From: SZUA-442 sp963753185
GTDB taxonomy: Bacteria > Actinomycetota > Acidimicrobiia > Spongiisociales > UBA5794
NCBI GenBank assembly: GCA_963753185.1
Contig: CAVWBO010000007.1
Span: forward strand, 1,426,001-1,490,000
Direction: 5' to 3'
DNA length: 64,000 bases
Numbering within the stretch: position 1 is the stretch's first letter; each line of letters opens with the position of its first letter. The translations under genes were made by a program, and so were the position numbers. Of this stretch, positions 1-7,427 are shown piece after piece. The notes below the pieces were generated by a model. That model had not been told where the DNA came from, ran no database searches, and worked only from the letters and a program-made list of their open reading frames with translations.

Positions 1-61
1 CTGTCTGACCCGGTCATGCAGGGTGGGTCTTGGGCGCGAGGCGATGTTGCAGTGATGTCTG

Positions 62-145
62 TGCGGGTGAAGGGACTCGAACCCCCACGGGACTATGCCC
101 ACCAGGTCCTAAGCCTGGCGCGTCTACCAATTCCGCCACACCCGC
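62..145 (-). tRNA. tRNA-Leu (anticodon TAG)
   Basis: The reverse complement folds as a class II tRNA with a long variable arm, a GCGGGTG/CACCCGC acceptor stem, a TTCGAGTC T-loop region and TAG in the anticodon loop. CCA is not encoded. It lies downstream of tRNA-Lys on the same strand. Confidence 0.95.
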
Positions 146-180
146 AAGGTGCGTCGCGACGATTGTGCCACGAAATGGGA

Positions 181-201
181 AAGGCCCCGTGTGGGGGCCT
201 T
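181..201 (-). terminator. Intrinsic terminator after tRNA-Lys
   Basis: AAGGCCCC and GGGGCCTT form an 8-bp perfect stem around a 5-base loop. Read on the minus strand it is followed by TTTCCC and lies just past the tRNA-Lys 3' end, so it probably ends that transcript before tRNA-Leu. Confidence 0.6.
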
Positions 202-203
202 CG

Positions 204-277
204 TGGGTCGCCCGGGACTTGAACCCGGAACCGCCTGATTAAGAGTCAGATGCTCTGCCAAATTGAGCTAGCGACCC
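204..277 (-). tRNA. tRNA-Lys (anticodon CTT)
   Basis: The reverse complement is a standard 74-base cloverleaf with a GGGTCGC/GCGACCC acceptor stem, a CTGAC/GTCAG-type anticodon stem and CTT anticodon. CCA is not encoded. Confidence 0.96.
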
Positions 278-287
278 GACGTCGATG

Positions 288-1019
288 CTAGCAATCGGGG
301 CTCGGTAGCGCCCCGTAGTGGTTGGCGACGACATCGATCCACTCCATCATCCGGTTCCAGTGGTTCGCCGCATTCCTCGTCCTGACCCGACAGACTCCGT
401 ACCGGAGCTCGTTCGTTCTGTAACCCGTGCCGGGCGGCTTGATCATGGTCTTCGTGAACCCGGCTTCTGGCATGTCCAGCACGGATCGCCAATACGCTTT
501 GGCGGCAGCCTCATCGTCACCCTGATGTAGGTGGAGGGAGAGCACGAAGCTCGCGTTGGGGTCGACGTACTCGCGTACCCACGTCGTGAAGGCCTTCAGC
601 GCGCGAGGGTCCCCGTTCACGAGGTCGAGGTAGTTCCTCGACTTCGATCCCTCGCCCCAGTAGAGCGTGACACCGAGTACGAACCTCGGATCGTCGATGC
701 GATCGATGGCAAACTGGCGCGCCTGCCTCCGGATGCGTTCGATCTCGACGCGCCGGCGCCACTGCGTGTCCACCGACGTGCCCTGCCGCGAAGGTGCTCC
801 GGATCGCCCGTGGATCTCCTGCCGCTGCCGCTGGGTGAGTCGAACGCTCGAACACCACGATGCCAGGGTTGACTTCGGCACGGGGATGAGCGAGCGAATC
901 TCGCCATATGACAGCCCAGACTTTCGAAGGTCGATCGCGACCTGCCGCTGGCGGCCTCGGGGCAACGACGACCATTGCTGCGACTCCCTGCGGAGGTCGG
1001 GGTCGATGTGCTCTTCCAT
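288..1019 (-). CDS. HTH plus LAGLIDADG-like domain protein
   Basis: This 243-residue protein starts at an ATG at 1019; the longer upstream frame would run through tRNA-Pro and is unlikely. The N-terminal third holds a helix-turn-helix-like segment (LSYGEIRSLIPVPKSTLASW, about residues 35-55). The second half has the pattern LGVTLYWGEGSKSR, then VNGDPRALKAF and LHLHQGDDEAAAKAYW. I recognise this arrangement from a family of actinobacterial and phage-associated proteins whose C-terminal domain resembles LAGLIDADG homing endonucleases. Family assignment is from memory; catalytic activity is not shown. It sits alone between tRNA genes, a position typical of genomic insertions. Function could be endonuclease or DNA-binding regulator. 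Confidence 0.7.
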   Translation of the reverse strand: MEEHIDPDLRRESQQWSSLPRGRQRQVAIDLRKSGLSYGEIRSLIPVPKSTLASWCSSVRLTQRQRQEIHGRSGAPSRQGTSVDTQWRRRVEIERIRRQARQFAIDRIDDPRFVLGVTLYWGEGSKSRNYLDLVNGDPRALKAFTTWVREYVDPNASFVLSLHLHQGDDEAAAKAYWRSVLDMPEAGFTKTMIKPPGTGYRTNELRYGVCRVRTRNAANHWNRMMEWIDVVANHYGALPSPDC

Positions 1020-1091
1020 CAGATCACCGTATGTCGGCGGTGTGACACGAGGGGCGTGTGCGCAGGCGGTGCGGTATCTTCCTGAGCCGGG

Positions 1092-1165
1092 CGGGCTGTG
1101 GCGCAGCTTGGTAGCGCACCTGCTTTGGGAGCAGGGGGTCGTCAGTTCGAATCTGACCAGCCCGA
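1092..1165 (+). tRNA. tRNA-Pro (anticodon TGG)
   Basis: A 74-base cloverleaf with CGGGCTG/CAGCCCG acceptor stem, CCTGC/GCAGG anticodon stem, TTTGGGA anticodon loop and TTCGAAT T-loop. CCA is not encoded. Confidence 0.96.
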
Positions 1166-1171
1166 CCAATC

Positions 1172-1216
1172 GAACGACCCCCACACGCGTGCTTCACACG
1201 CCGGTGGGGGTCGTTC
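1172..1216. terminator. Bidirectional terminator hairpin
   Basis: GAACGACCCCCAC (1172-1184) and GTGGGGGTCGTTC (1204-1216) form a perfect 13-bp stem. It lies between tRNA-Pro on the plus strand and the converging methyltransferase gene, and can serve both. Confidence 0.75.
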
Positions 1217-1251
1217 CCGATTCCGCTTCGGCGGGACCTGGGATCGGAGCG

Positions 1252-1833
1252 TCAACGCTTCGTTGCATGGACGACCAGGTCGATGGCGTGCGCTTCCGCC
1301 GCCTCGACCGGTCTGAGCCTCTCGGCGAGTTCGACGACTTCGAGGTCCTCGACCAGGGGCCCCATGCGCTCGGTGGTCCAGAGGATCTCGGGCGCGGGTG
1401 GTCCACCGTATCCGTCTGTGAGATTCCGGAGGGCATGCCCGACTCCGAACAGCGTGCCTCCCGGCGCGAGCGCTTCGATCGCGTTCGCGAACGTCGAGGC
1501 AAGGGCGACATCACCGAGGTGGAGGTAGAAGATGATCACGAGGTCGTACACCCTGCCGGGTCGGAACGTGGTGACGTCTGCGACGACCCAGTCGACCTCC
1601 GTGTCGCCTGCGAGCTGCTTTCCCTTCTCGATGCCGGTCGCCGAGAAGTCGACACCCGTGACGGTCCATCCGTTCCTGGCGAGCCATATGGCGTTGCGTC
1701 CCTCGCCACAGGCGAGGTCGATCGCGGTGCCAGGTTCGAGTGCCTCCACGACAGGGGGGAGGAACCGGTTCGGTTCAGCTCCCCACACGAGCTCAGCCTC
1801 ACCGTACCTGGCGTCCCACATCGCGCTGTCCAT
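1252..1833 (-). CDS. Class I SAM-dependent methyltransferase
   Basis: This 193-residue protein has the Rossmann-type SAM-binding motif I DLACGEGRNA near residue 40 and the acidic loop VTGVDFSATGIEKGK about 20 residues later, followed by VDWVVADV. The length and order match small class I methyltransferases of the Methyltransf_11/25 and TehB-like groups. The substrate cannot be read from the sequence. It stands as a single gene, divergent from the nucleotidyltransferase gene at 1952 and convergent with tRNA-Pro, with a strong hairpin just past its stop. Confidence 0.85.
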   Translation of the reverse strand: MDSAMWDARYGEAELVWGAEPNRFLPPVVEALEPGTAIDLACGEGRNAIWLARNGWTVTGVDFSATGIEKGKQLAGDTEVDWVVADVTTFRPGRVYDLVIIFYLHLGDVALASTFANAIEALAPGGTLFGVGHALRNLTDGYGGPPAPEILWTTERMGPLVEDLEVVELAERLRPVEAAEAHAIDLVVHATKR

Positions 1834-1951
1834 GAGTCAATGGTACGTGCCGGGCTACGTGGCGGGGTTACGTGCCGGGATCCGCGACAATGCCGAGGAC
1901 CGGAGGTGACCTCATCCGACGCGCACATCACACGCTCGTGAGGGTCCTGCC

Positions 1952-2572
1952 TTGACAACCGAGGCTTGGGCCCCGCTGTCGATCGAGGAACTCACCCGTC
2001 GGTTTGCCGCGACGACGGTCGACTGGTGGATCGCCGGTGGTGTGGCCATCGACCTGTTCCTCGGCTGGACCTCCCGACACCATGAGGACGTCGACATCGA
2101 GATGTTCCGCAGGGACCGTGATGTGCTGTTCGACGTGTTCGAGGGATGGGACCTGCGCACGATGTCCGAAGGAGCGCTCTCACCGTGGACTCGGGGAGAG
2201 CACATTGCGGACGAGGTCTTCGGCATCTGGGGCCGCCCGACGGCGGGGGACCCATGGGCGGTGGAGGTCATCCTCGCCTCCGGAGACGGTGACCAGTGGC
2301 GGTTCCGAAGGGATCCACGCATCACGATGGCGAAGGACCTTCTCCTGCGACAGACGCGGTCGGGTATCCGGTACTGCACTCCGGAGGTGCAACTCCTATA
2401 CAAGGCGAAGCGGGCACGTGCAAAGGACGACATCGACCTCACCCGTGTTCTCCACCTCCTGACGGCGGATCAGAAGCAGTGGCTCATGGACGCCCTCGAA
2501 ATGACCGAGCCCGGGCATCCGTGGCTCCTGGTGCTCGAGTCTGCGACACGACTGAAGCAGGGACGCGGGTAA
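1952..2572 (+). CDS. Nucleotidyltransferase-like protein
   Basis: This 206-residue protein starts at TTG with a GTGAGGG ribosome site 7 bases upstream. It has the nucleotidyltransferase-fold signature WWIAGGVAIDLFLGW followed by RHHEDVDIEMFR, the arrangement of AadB/LinB-like aminoglycoside nucleotidyltransferase homologues, in which the D-x-D pair binds metal. The C-terminal half (LLRQTRSGIRYCTPEVQLLYKAK) also fits that family. Members act on antibiotics, on other small molecules or as antitoxins. There is no toxin gene beside it, so the substrate is unknown. It precedes tRNA-Gly. Confidence 0.75.
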   Translation: MTTEAWAPLSIEELTRRFAATTVDWWIAGGVAIDLFLGWTSRHHEDVDIEMFRRDRDVLFDVFEGWDLRTMSEGALSPWTRGEHIADEVFGIWGRPTAGDPWAVEVILASGDGDQWRFRRDPRITMAKDLLLRQTRSGIRYCTPEVQLLYKAKRARAKDDIDLTRVLHLLTADQKQWLMDALEMTEPGHPWLLVLESATRLKQGRG

Positions 2573-2587
2573 CCTGCGGAGGCCTTC

Positions 2588-2658
2588 GCGGGTGTAGCTC
2601 AATGGTAGAGCCCCAGCCTTCCAAGCTGGTCATGAGGGTTCGATTCCCTTCACCCGCT
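2588..2658 (+). tRNA. tRNA-Gly (anticodon TCC)
   Basis: A 71-base cloverleaf with GCGGGTG/CACCCGC acceptor stem, TCC anticodon and TTCGATT T-loop. CCA is not encoded. Confidence 0.96.
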
Positions 2659-2686
2659 CGACCGGCGACGCACCGTCTCCGGGCAT

Positions 2687-2760
2687 GCCCCTGTAGCTCA
2701 AGTGGATAGAGCGACGGACTTCTAATCCGTAGGTTGAGGGTTCGAGTCCTTCCGGGGGCG
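2687..2760 (+). tRNA. tRNA-Arg (anticodon TCT), integration target
   Basis: A 74-base cloverleaf with GCCCCTG/CGGGGGC acceptor stem and TCT in a CTTCTAA loop. Its 3' portion from the anticodon stem onward is repeated exactly at 5612-5660, which marks it as the integration site of the element to its right. The gene stays intact because the element supplies the 3' half. Confidence 0.96.
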
Positions 2761-2762
2761 CA
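2714..2762 (+). repeat. attL: 49-bp direct repeat in tRNA-Arg
   Basis: The 49 bases from the anticodon stem to just past the 3' end of tRNA-Arg are identical to 5612-5660. The bases outside differ on both sides (G versus A before, A versus C after), so the repeat limits are sharp. This is the classic mark of tyrosine-recombinase integration into a tRNA 3' end. Confidence 0.92.
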
Positions 2763-2830
2763 ACAGGAAGCCGGGTAACGCAAGGCTTTCCGCCATCGGC
2801 ATCCGAGGTCGATATGGAGACGTTGGGCTT

Positions 2831-2848
2831 TGGTCCACGTCTGGTCCA
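2831..2848 (+). other. Candidate integrase arm sites, left end
   Basis: TGGTCCA occurs twice here (2831-2837 and 2842-2848), 11 bases apart and in the same orientation, about 70 bases inside the left core repeat. The same pair with the same spacing occurs at the right end of the element. Arm-type binding sites for the integrase are the natural reading, but this is inference. Confidence 0.5.
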
Positions 2849-2854
2849 AATGCG

Positions 2855-3590
2855 TCACGCAGCGAGGAACTTTGCCTCCAACTTTGTCGCCAAATCGATG
2901 AGGTCGTCGTCGTAGAGGTGGCCGTACCGGTCCAACGTCATCGACGCGTCCTTGTGGCCCAGCATCCGCTGGATAGCCATGATGCTGCCACCCGCCGAGA
3001 TCGCAAGGCTCGCTGCTGTATGTCGCAGGTCGTGGATGCGAAGGTGTGCGAGGCGTGGGTGGCGGGAGGCAAGTTCGGTGATGGCAGGTCGCCACACCGT
3101 TCGCCTGTAGTTTCCGGATCGCAACGCTCCTCGCGCGGTGCGGTGAAGATGAGGTCGTCGGGCGCCATGCCCGCACTCTGCCCATCGACCAGATCGAAGA
3201 CCGGTCGAAGGAGTACGACCGTGCGTGATGTGTGAGACTTCGTGCTTCCCCACTCCAACCGCCCGCCTACCTCGGTAGCCGACTCCCGGATGACGATCGA
3301 GCTGTTTAGGTGATTGAGCGATGACCGTCGTAGGGCAACTGCCTCGCCCCAGCGCAGGCCACCCCATGCGAGGAACTGGACCAGTGTGCCAGCGCCCGCT
3401 TGGTACGCGTCGCACAGGTGGGCGAGGTCGTGAATCTGAGCCGGAGTGAGGTACAGCATCTCGCGTTCGTGACTTCTCGGTAGGTCGATGCCTGCTGCTG
3501 GGTTCCGCCCGATCAGGCCGTCGCTGAGAGCCTGCCCGAGGCTCGCGCGTCCACCGGTCCGCCGTGACGGCGCGCCCTTTCTCCTCTCCC
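2855..3590 (-). pseudogene. Tyrosine recombinase integrase, truncated and frameshifted
   Basis: The catalytic domain of a phage-type tyrosine integrase can be read in two frames. The upstream frame gives GLIGRNPAAG, the first Arg in WGGLRWGEA and the beta-strand Lys region STKSHTSRTV, down to DLIFTAPR. The frame then shifts by one base near 3131-3136, and the downstream frame gives HDLRHTAASL, MLGHKDASMTLDRYGHLY, that is the second Arg, the His and the nucleophilic Tyr. The N-terminal arm-binding domain and most of the core-binding domain are missing upstream of about 3560. A single missing G would explain the shift. The gene points at the tRNA-Arg target, the usual location for such an integrase. 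It is unlikely to work as it stands. Confidence 0.85.
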
Positions 3591-3739
3591 CATATCCCAC
3601 ACGCCACACGAGACCCGTTATCCGCGAACTGTGTGTGGTGATGGTTGAGTCTGGACGACCGGGATGCGCCGGGTAGAGTTGATGGTGGAGGAGGCATCGC
3701 CGTCTCCGATCCGGTGGCGGCAGCGCTGGAGGTGAGCCA

Positions 3740-5197
3740 ATGGTGCTCCGATCGTCCCCTTGTTCGCTGATCGTGTTCACTCTGGTCGTTCTGCTGTTGC
3801 CTTCGTGCAGCGACAGTGCTGACGACGCCGTGGCCACGACGCTTGCTCCGATCACCACAACGTTGCTGTCGACGACGACCACAACCACCGCAGCTGAGGG
3901 TGCGTTGACGACCACCACCGCCGCGACATTCACTGACCAAACGAGGATTGTGTCAACGACATCTCTCGGAGTAGTCGAGCTTGTATCTGGTGCCGATGGT
4001 GCGGTGCGGGTCGACACCGGGGACATGGCCTACTCCGGTCCGGGTGTGTTCCAGTTTCCTGACGGTCGGTGGCGGATCGTGTACGTCGTCGGCGGCGTCA
4101 ACTACGTGACAGGATCGGTGTCGGAGACTTCGATCCGAATGGCGACCTGTGTTGACGCCGACTGTGCAAGCGTCGAGATTGTGGAGCTATTGGCGACAGC
4201 CCCGTATTCGGTGTTGGTTGGCCAACACTCCCAGTCCGAGGGCAACTGGGTGTCCTTCGACGGCGACGGGACGCCCTATTTCCTGTGGCACGGCCCGAAT
4301 GACGCTGCTTACGATACCCCCGACTATGACCAGACGTTCGAGTTGGTCACCTGTGCAAGTCCGGCTTGTGACGAGGTCGTGGCCGTCGAGGTTCCACACT
4401 GGTGGGTCCCGCCAGGCGAACCCGAGGAGTACTACTACGCGACGGCTCTTGCGGCCAGCCCGTCCGGGGAAGTGGCGCTCACCTACTTCCACGCCGCACC
4501 GGAAGACAGTTCGGTTCGTATTGCGTACTGTGATCAGACTCTGAGCTGTGGGTCTCTCGACGAGGGATTCGTCGTATTCGAGATACCCGGCGAGATAGAC
4601 GATGCCGGGATGTACTCCTGGGATTGGGTTCCTAACCATCTCACCGTCGGTTTCGGGCCGACTGGCCTCCCGGTGCTGACGTATTCGTGGGCGTTTGACG
4701 GCGCTGGGCAGTGGGTTGTTTCGTGTAGCGATCGTGAATGCACCACGGCTACCGATCCGGTCCTCGTTGCCGAGCACCTGCAGACCGGCTGGCCCGCGCA
4801 GATATGGGCCATAGGGGATGGGCTTCTGATTGCCTACGAATCAATGGGGATAGAAGAGCCGGGCACGGGCGAAATAGGCGTTTCTACATGCTTTGACATG
4901 GGCCTCGGTCCGGTATGTCTTGACGAAGAGGTGGCCAATCACGTCGTCTACGAGATTCCAGACTGGGGGTTTGCGCCGTTCTCAGCCGCCATCGGAACCG
5001 ATGGTCTGGCACGAATCGTCTGGACAACCAAGTCGGGCTTCGAACACGCTCAGTGCCACCTCGTTGTCTGTTCGGAGGTGACCGTCACGAACACCGGCAT
5101 CCCAGCGAAAGCACTCACCCTCACCATCACCGACGAAGGCCAATCCCTCATCGGCCTAGTCGACGAAACAGGAGTACAGGTAGTCCGCCTTCCGTAA
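3740..5197 (+). CDS. Secreted lipoprotein with beta-propeller-like repeats
   Basis: This 485-residue protein starts at an ATG behind a strong GGAGGTGA ribosome site. The N-terminus is a lipoprotein signal (hydrophobic FTLVVLLL then lipobox LPSC, Cys at about 23), followed by a Thr-rich linker to about residue 70. The rest contains six Cys pairs, mostly C-x4-C, at regular intervals between about 137 and 444, alternating with D/G-x-G-x-P/A-x-[IL] strands such as GPTGLPVLTYS and GTDGLARIVW. This repeated pattern resembles secreted BNR/sialidase-like propeller proteins of Actinobacteria and Chloroflexota. It is anchored outside the membrane and may bind a polymer or a partner; no catalytic motif is visible. 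Its base composition is slightly lower in GC than its flanks, as expected for cargo of the element. Confidence 0.8.
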   Translation: MVLRSSPCSLIVFTLVVLLLPSCSDSADDAVATTLAPITTTLLSTTTTTTAAEGALTTTTAATFTDQTRIVSTTSLGVVELVSGADGAVRVDTGDMAYSGPGVFQFPDGRWRIVYVVGGVNYVTGSVSETSIRMATCVDADCASVEIVELLATAPYSVLVGQHSQSEGNWVSFDGDGTPYFLWHGPNDAAYDTPDYDQTFELVTCASPACDEVVAVEVPHWWVPPGEPEEYYYATALAASPSGEVALTYFHAAPEDSSVRIAYCDQTLSCGSLDEGFVVFEIPGEIDDAGMYSWDWVPNHLTVGFGPTGLPVLTYSWAFDGAGQWVVSCSDRECTTATDPVLVAEHLQTGWPAQIWAIGDGLLIAYESMGIEEPGTGEIGVSTCFDMGLGPVCLDEEVANHVVYEIPDWGFAPFSAAIGTDGLARIVWTTKSGFEHAQCHLVVCSEVTVTNTGIPAKALTLTITDEGQSLIGLVDETGVQVVRLP

Positions 5198-5356
5198 CCG
5201 AGCCATCGGTTCCACCCGCCCACAACGGCAGGACATATGGGCGGCCAGCGCCTCCGGACCGGGGCGTACCAGACCGACCACATCATCCCACCCAGCCGGG
5301 CAATAATCTGTTGCTCTGCACCGCCTTCCGATTGAGGCAGACCGCACCTCAGTCGG

Positions 5357-5479
5357 CGTCACGCGGTGGACGATGTTGCCACTTGCGTCCAGCAGGAAAG
5401 CGGTGCCGCCGTCGTTGTTCCAGACAGCTCCGTTGCTGCACCAGTACAGCTCGGTGGCGGTGTCGAGAGCAAACGTCCC
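5357..5479 (-). pseudogene. Lamin-tail domain fragment
   Basis: The minus strand encodes about 41 residues matching the end of a lamin-tail domain: TELYWCSNGAVWNNDGGTAF and LLDASGNIVHRV, the typical W-N-N-x-G-[DG]-T-A-[YF]-L-x-D-x-x-G pattern. No intact gene surrounds it: the frame loses the pattern on both sides and there is no plausible start. It looks like the 3' scrap of a secreted protein gene left inside the element. Confidence 0.55.
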
Positions 5480-5490
5480 GCGACGGGCCT

Positions 5491-5508
5491 TGGTCCATCC
5501 TTGGTCCA
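5491..5508 (+). other. Candidate integrase arm sites, right end
   Basis: TGGTCCA occurs at 5491-5497 and 5502-5508, the same orientation and the same 11-base period as the pair at 2831-2848. The five bases before the first motif are also almost the same (GGGCTT versus GGGCCT). It lies about 104 bases inside the right core repeat. Confidence 0.5.
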
Positions 5509-5611
5509 TTTCCGAACTGCATCCAGTGGGTATCCGTTGAACTGCACTGAACAAGAAACCCGTGTAGAGCTGGATATCCGGCATATCCGCAGGTCAGGGA
5601 TCTTGCCTCGA

Positions 5612-5660
5612 ACGGACTTCTAATCCGTAGGTTGAGGGTTCGAGTCCTTCCGGGGGCGCA
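5612..5660 (+). repeat. attR: second copy of tRNA-Arg 3' end
   Basis: Exact 49-base copy of 2714-2762. It lacks the 5' half of a tRNA, so it is the displaced end of the original gene rather than a functional tRNA. Confidence 0.92.
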
Positions 5661-5853
5661 CAGGTGCGCTGTCGTGAACTCACTCGCCCGAATGTGGGCG
5701 GTGGACCCCACTCGGGCCAGGCACCGCCATTCCCGCGGATGGTGCGTAGCGCCATCGGCTCTGGTCGGTTGTTGCTACTCGAGCGGTACCATGCGCCAGC
5801 TCCCGGCACGATCGCGAGGTCGAGCCGCGGTGCGCAGCGGACGTCGCTGTCAT

Positions 5854-5932
5854 GGTGGCCGTAGCTCAGCTCGGTTAGAGCGCCTGGTTGTGGTCCAGGA
5901 GGTCGCGGGTTCGAATCCCGTCGGCCACCCCA
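5854..5932 (+). tRNA. tRNA-His (anticodon GTG)
   Basis: GTGGCCG/CGGCCAC acceptor stem, GTG anticodon in a TTGTGGT loop, and the extra G at position -1 facing C73, the histidine identity pair. Unlike the other tRNAs here, CCA is encoded (5930-5932). Confidence 0.95.
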
Positions 5933-5993
5933 AGTCCGTCGCCCCGTACCTTCAGGGGGGACGTGATCGTTTCACGGAGATCGAGGAGAGAGC

Positions 5994-7427
5994 GTGCACA
6001 CCGAGGTCAAGGAATCGGGACGGTTCGAGCGGACGCTCACCGTGACCCTCGCCAATGACGAGCTCGCCGAAGCCAAGAAGCGAGCCGCCCGCAAGATCTC
6101 CCAAGGCATGAAGATCAAGGGATTCCGACCGGGCAAGGCTCCCCTGTCCGTCGTCGAACGCATGGCCGGAGCGGACTACGTCCGCTCCGAGGCCATCGAG
6201 GATGCCATCCAGTCCGTCGTGCCCGCAGCGATCGACGAGGCAGGGCTCGACCCGGTGACGGTGCCGAGCGTCTCTGCGGTTCGCGACGAATCCGAGGATG
6301 GAACGGTCGAGATCGATGTCATCGTCACCCTGTGGCCTGTCCTCGAGTCCCTGCCGGACTTCGGGAGGTTTGAGATCGAGGTCGATCGTCCTGACGTGAC
6401 GGACGACGAGGTGAACGAGCAGCTCGATGCACTCCGGAACCAGTTCGCGGAGCTGGCGGATCATGACGGGGCGATCGGTGAAGGGGACTTCGCCATGATC
6501 GACATCGTCGTGACGCAGGACGGTGCGGTCGTCGACTCCGCCGGTGCGAAAGACCTCATGTACGAACTCGGTTCGGCATCGTTCATCGAGGGACTCGATG
6601 AGATCCTCATCGACTCCGAGGTCGGCTCGACGGTCACCGGCGAGGCGACGCTCCCCGCTGGCTACTCGGACAAGGGTGGGGAGGAAGTCACGCTCACCGT
6701 GACGATCAAAGAGGCGAGGACGAAGGTCCTTCCCGAGCTCACCGACGACATGGTCGAAGAAGCGACCGACTTCGAGACCGTTGCCGAGCTCACCGATGCG
6801 ATCCGGATCAACATGCTCGCGTACAAGGTGCACACGCAGCGAACCGTGCTCCAGGACAAGGCTGTCCAGTACGCGCTCAACGAAGTCGATTTCGACGTCC
6901 CCGAGGCGCTGATCACGGCTGAGGTCGAAGCTCGCGTCCACAACCTCGTCCATCGGCTCGAAAAGGACAACATCGCCATCCAGGACTACCTGCGAATCAC
7001 CGGTCAGGACGAGGCGTCGTTCGTCGCAGGGCTGAGGGACCAGGCGGATCATGCGCTCTCGACCCGCATACTGCTCGAATCGATCGCGGCGGTCGAGAAC
7101 TGGGTGGTCACCGACGATGACCTCGTCACCTACATCGAGGGCCTCCTCCAGGGCCAGCCGGGGGATCCGCACGAGCTCATCGATGCATGGAGGGCGAGTG
7201 GTCAGATTGAGTCCCTGACCAGTGATATCCTCCGCGAGCGGGCCCTCACCAGCCTCGTCGATGCGGCCATCCCCGTCGATTCGGATGGGAACCCCGTCGA
7301 CCTGACCCCGGTGCAGGTCCCTGACCGGAACAACGCGGAAGAAGCTGACACCGAAGCGGTTGCAGATGGATCCGAGGAGGCGCTCATCGAGGACGGCGCC
7401 TCCGACGACAAATCGGAGGAAGAATGA
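5994..7427 (+). CDS. tig: Trigger factor
   Basis: Ribosome-associated chaperone and peptidyl-prolyl isomerase for nascent chains. The 477-residue protein starts at GTG behind GGAGAG. It has the ribosome-docking signature KGFRPGKAP at residues 42-50, an FKBP-like domain beginning near GDFAMIDIVV (about 160), and the long helical C-terminal substrate-binding domain. An acidic tail of about 30 residues ends the protein, a common actinobacterial feature. Its last bases overlap the clpP start (ATGA), giving the conserved order tig-clpP-clpX and suggesting coupled expression of folding and degradation functions. Confidence 0.97.
   Translation: MHTEVKESGRFERTLTVTLANDELAEAKKRAARKISQGMKIKGFRPGKAPLSVVERMAGADYVRSEAIEDAIQSVVPAAIDEAGLDPVTVPSVSAVRDESEDGTVEIDVIVTLWPVLESLPDFGRFEIEVDRPDVTDDEVNEQLDALRNQFAELADHDGAIGEGDFAMIDIVVTQDGAVVDSAGAKDLMYELGSASFIEGLDEILIDSEVGSTVTGEATLPAGYSDKGGEEVTLTVTIKEARTKVLPELTDDMVEEATDFETVAELTDAIRINMLAYKVHTQRTVLQDKAVQYALNEVDFDVPEALITAEVEARVHNLVHRLEKDNIAIQDYLRITGQDEASFVAGLRDQADHALSTRILLESIAAVENWVVTDDDLVTYIEGLLQGQPGDPHELIDAWRASGQIESLTSDILRERALTSLVDAAIPVDSDGNPVDLTPVQVPDRNNAEEADTEAVADGSEEALIEDGASDDKSEEE

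Larger units (their letters stand above)
5198..5611. other. Right end of element, no intact gene
   Basis: This 414-base stretch between the lipoprotein gene and the right core repeat holds the lamin-tail remnant and the second TGGTCCA pair. I see no complete coding region in it. Confidence 0.6.
2714..5660. mobile_element. Small integrated element in tRNA-Arg
   Basis: A 2.9-kb insert lies between identical 49-bp copies of the tRNA-Arg 3' end. It carries a decayed tyrosine integrase next to the tRNA, pointing toward it, one lipoprotein gene on the other strand, and a remnant of a lamin-tail protein at the far end. Paired TGGTCCA motifs lie inside both ends. There are no replication, structural or transfer genes, so it is either a non-mobile remnant of a larger island or a satellite that depended on its own, now broken, integrase. 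Confidence 0.85.

Noticed and set aside
2714..5660. Prophage
   Set aside because: No capsid, tail, packaging, lysis or replication gene is present; only an integrase remnant and a lipoprotein.
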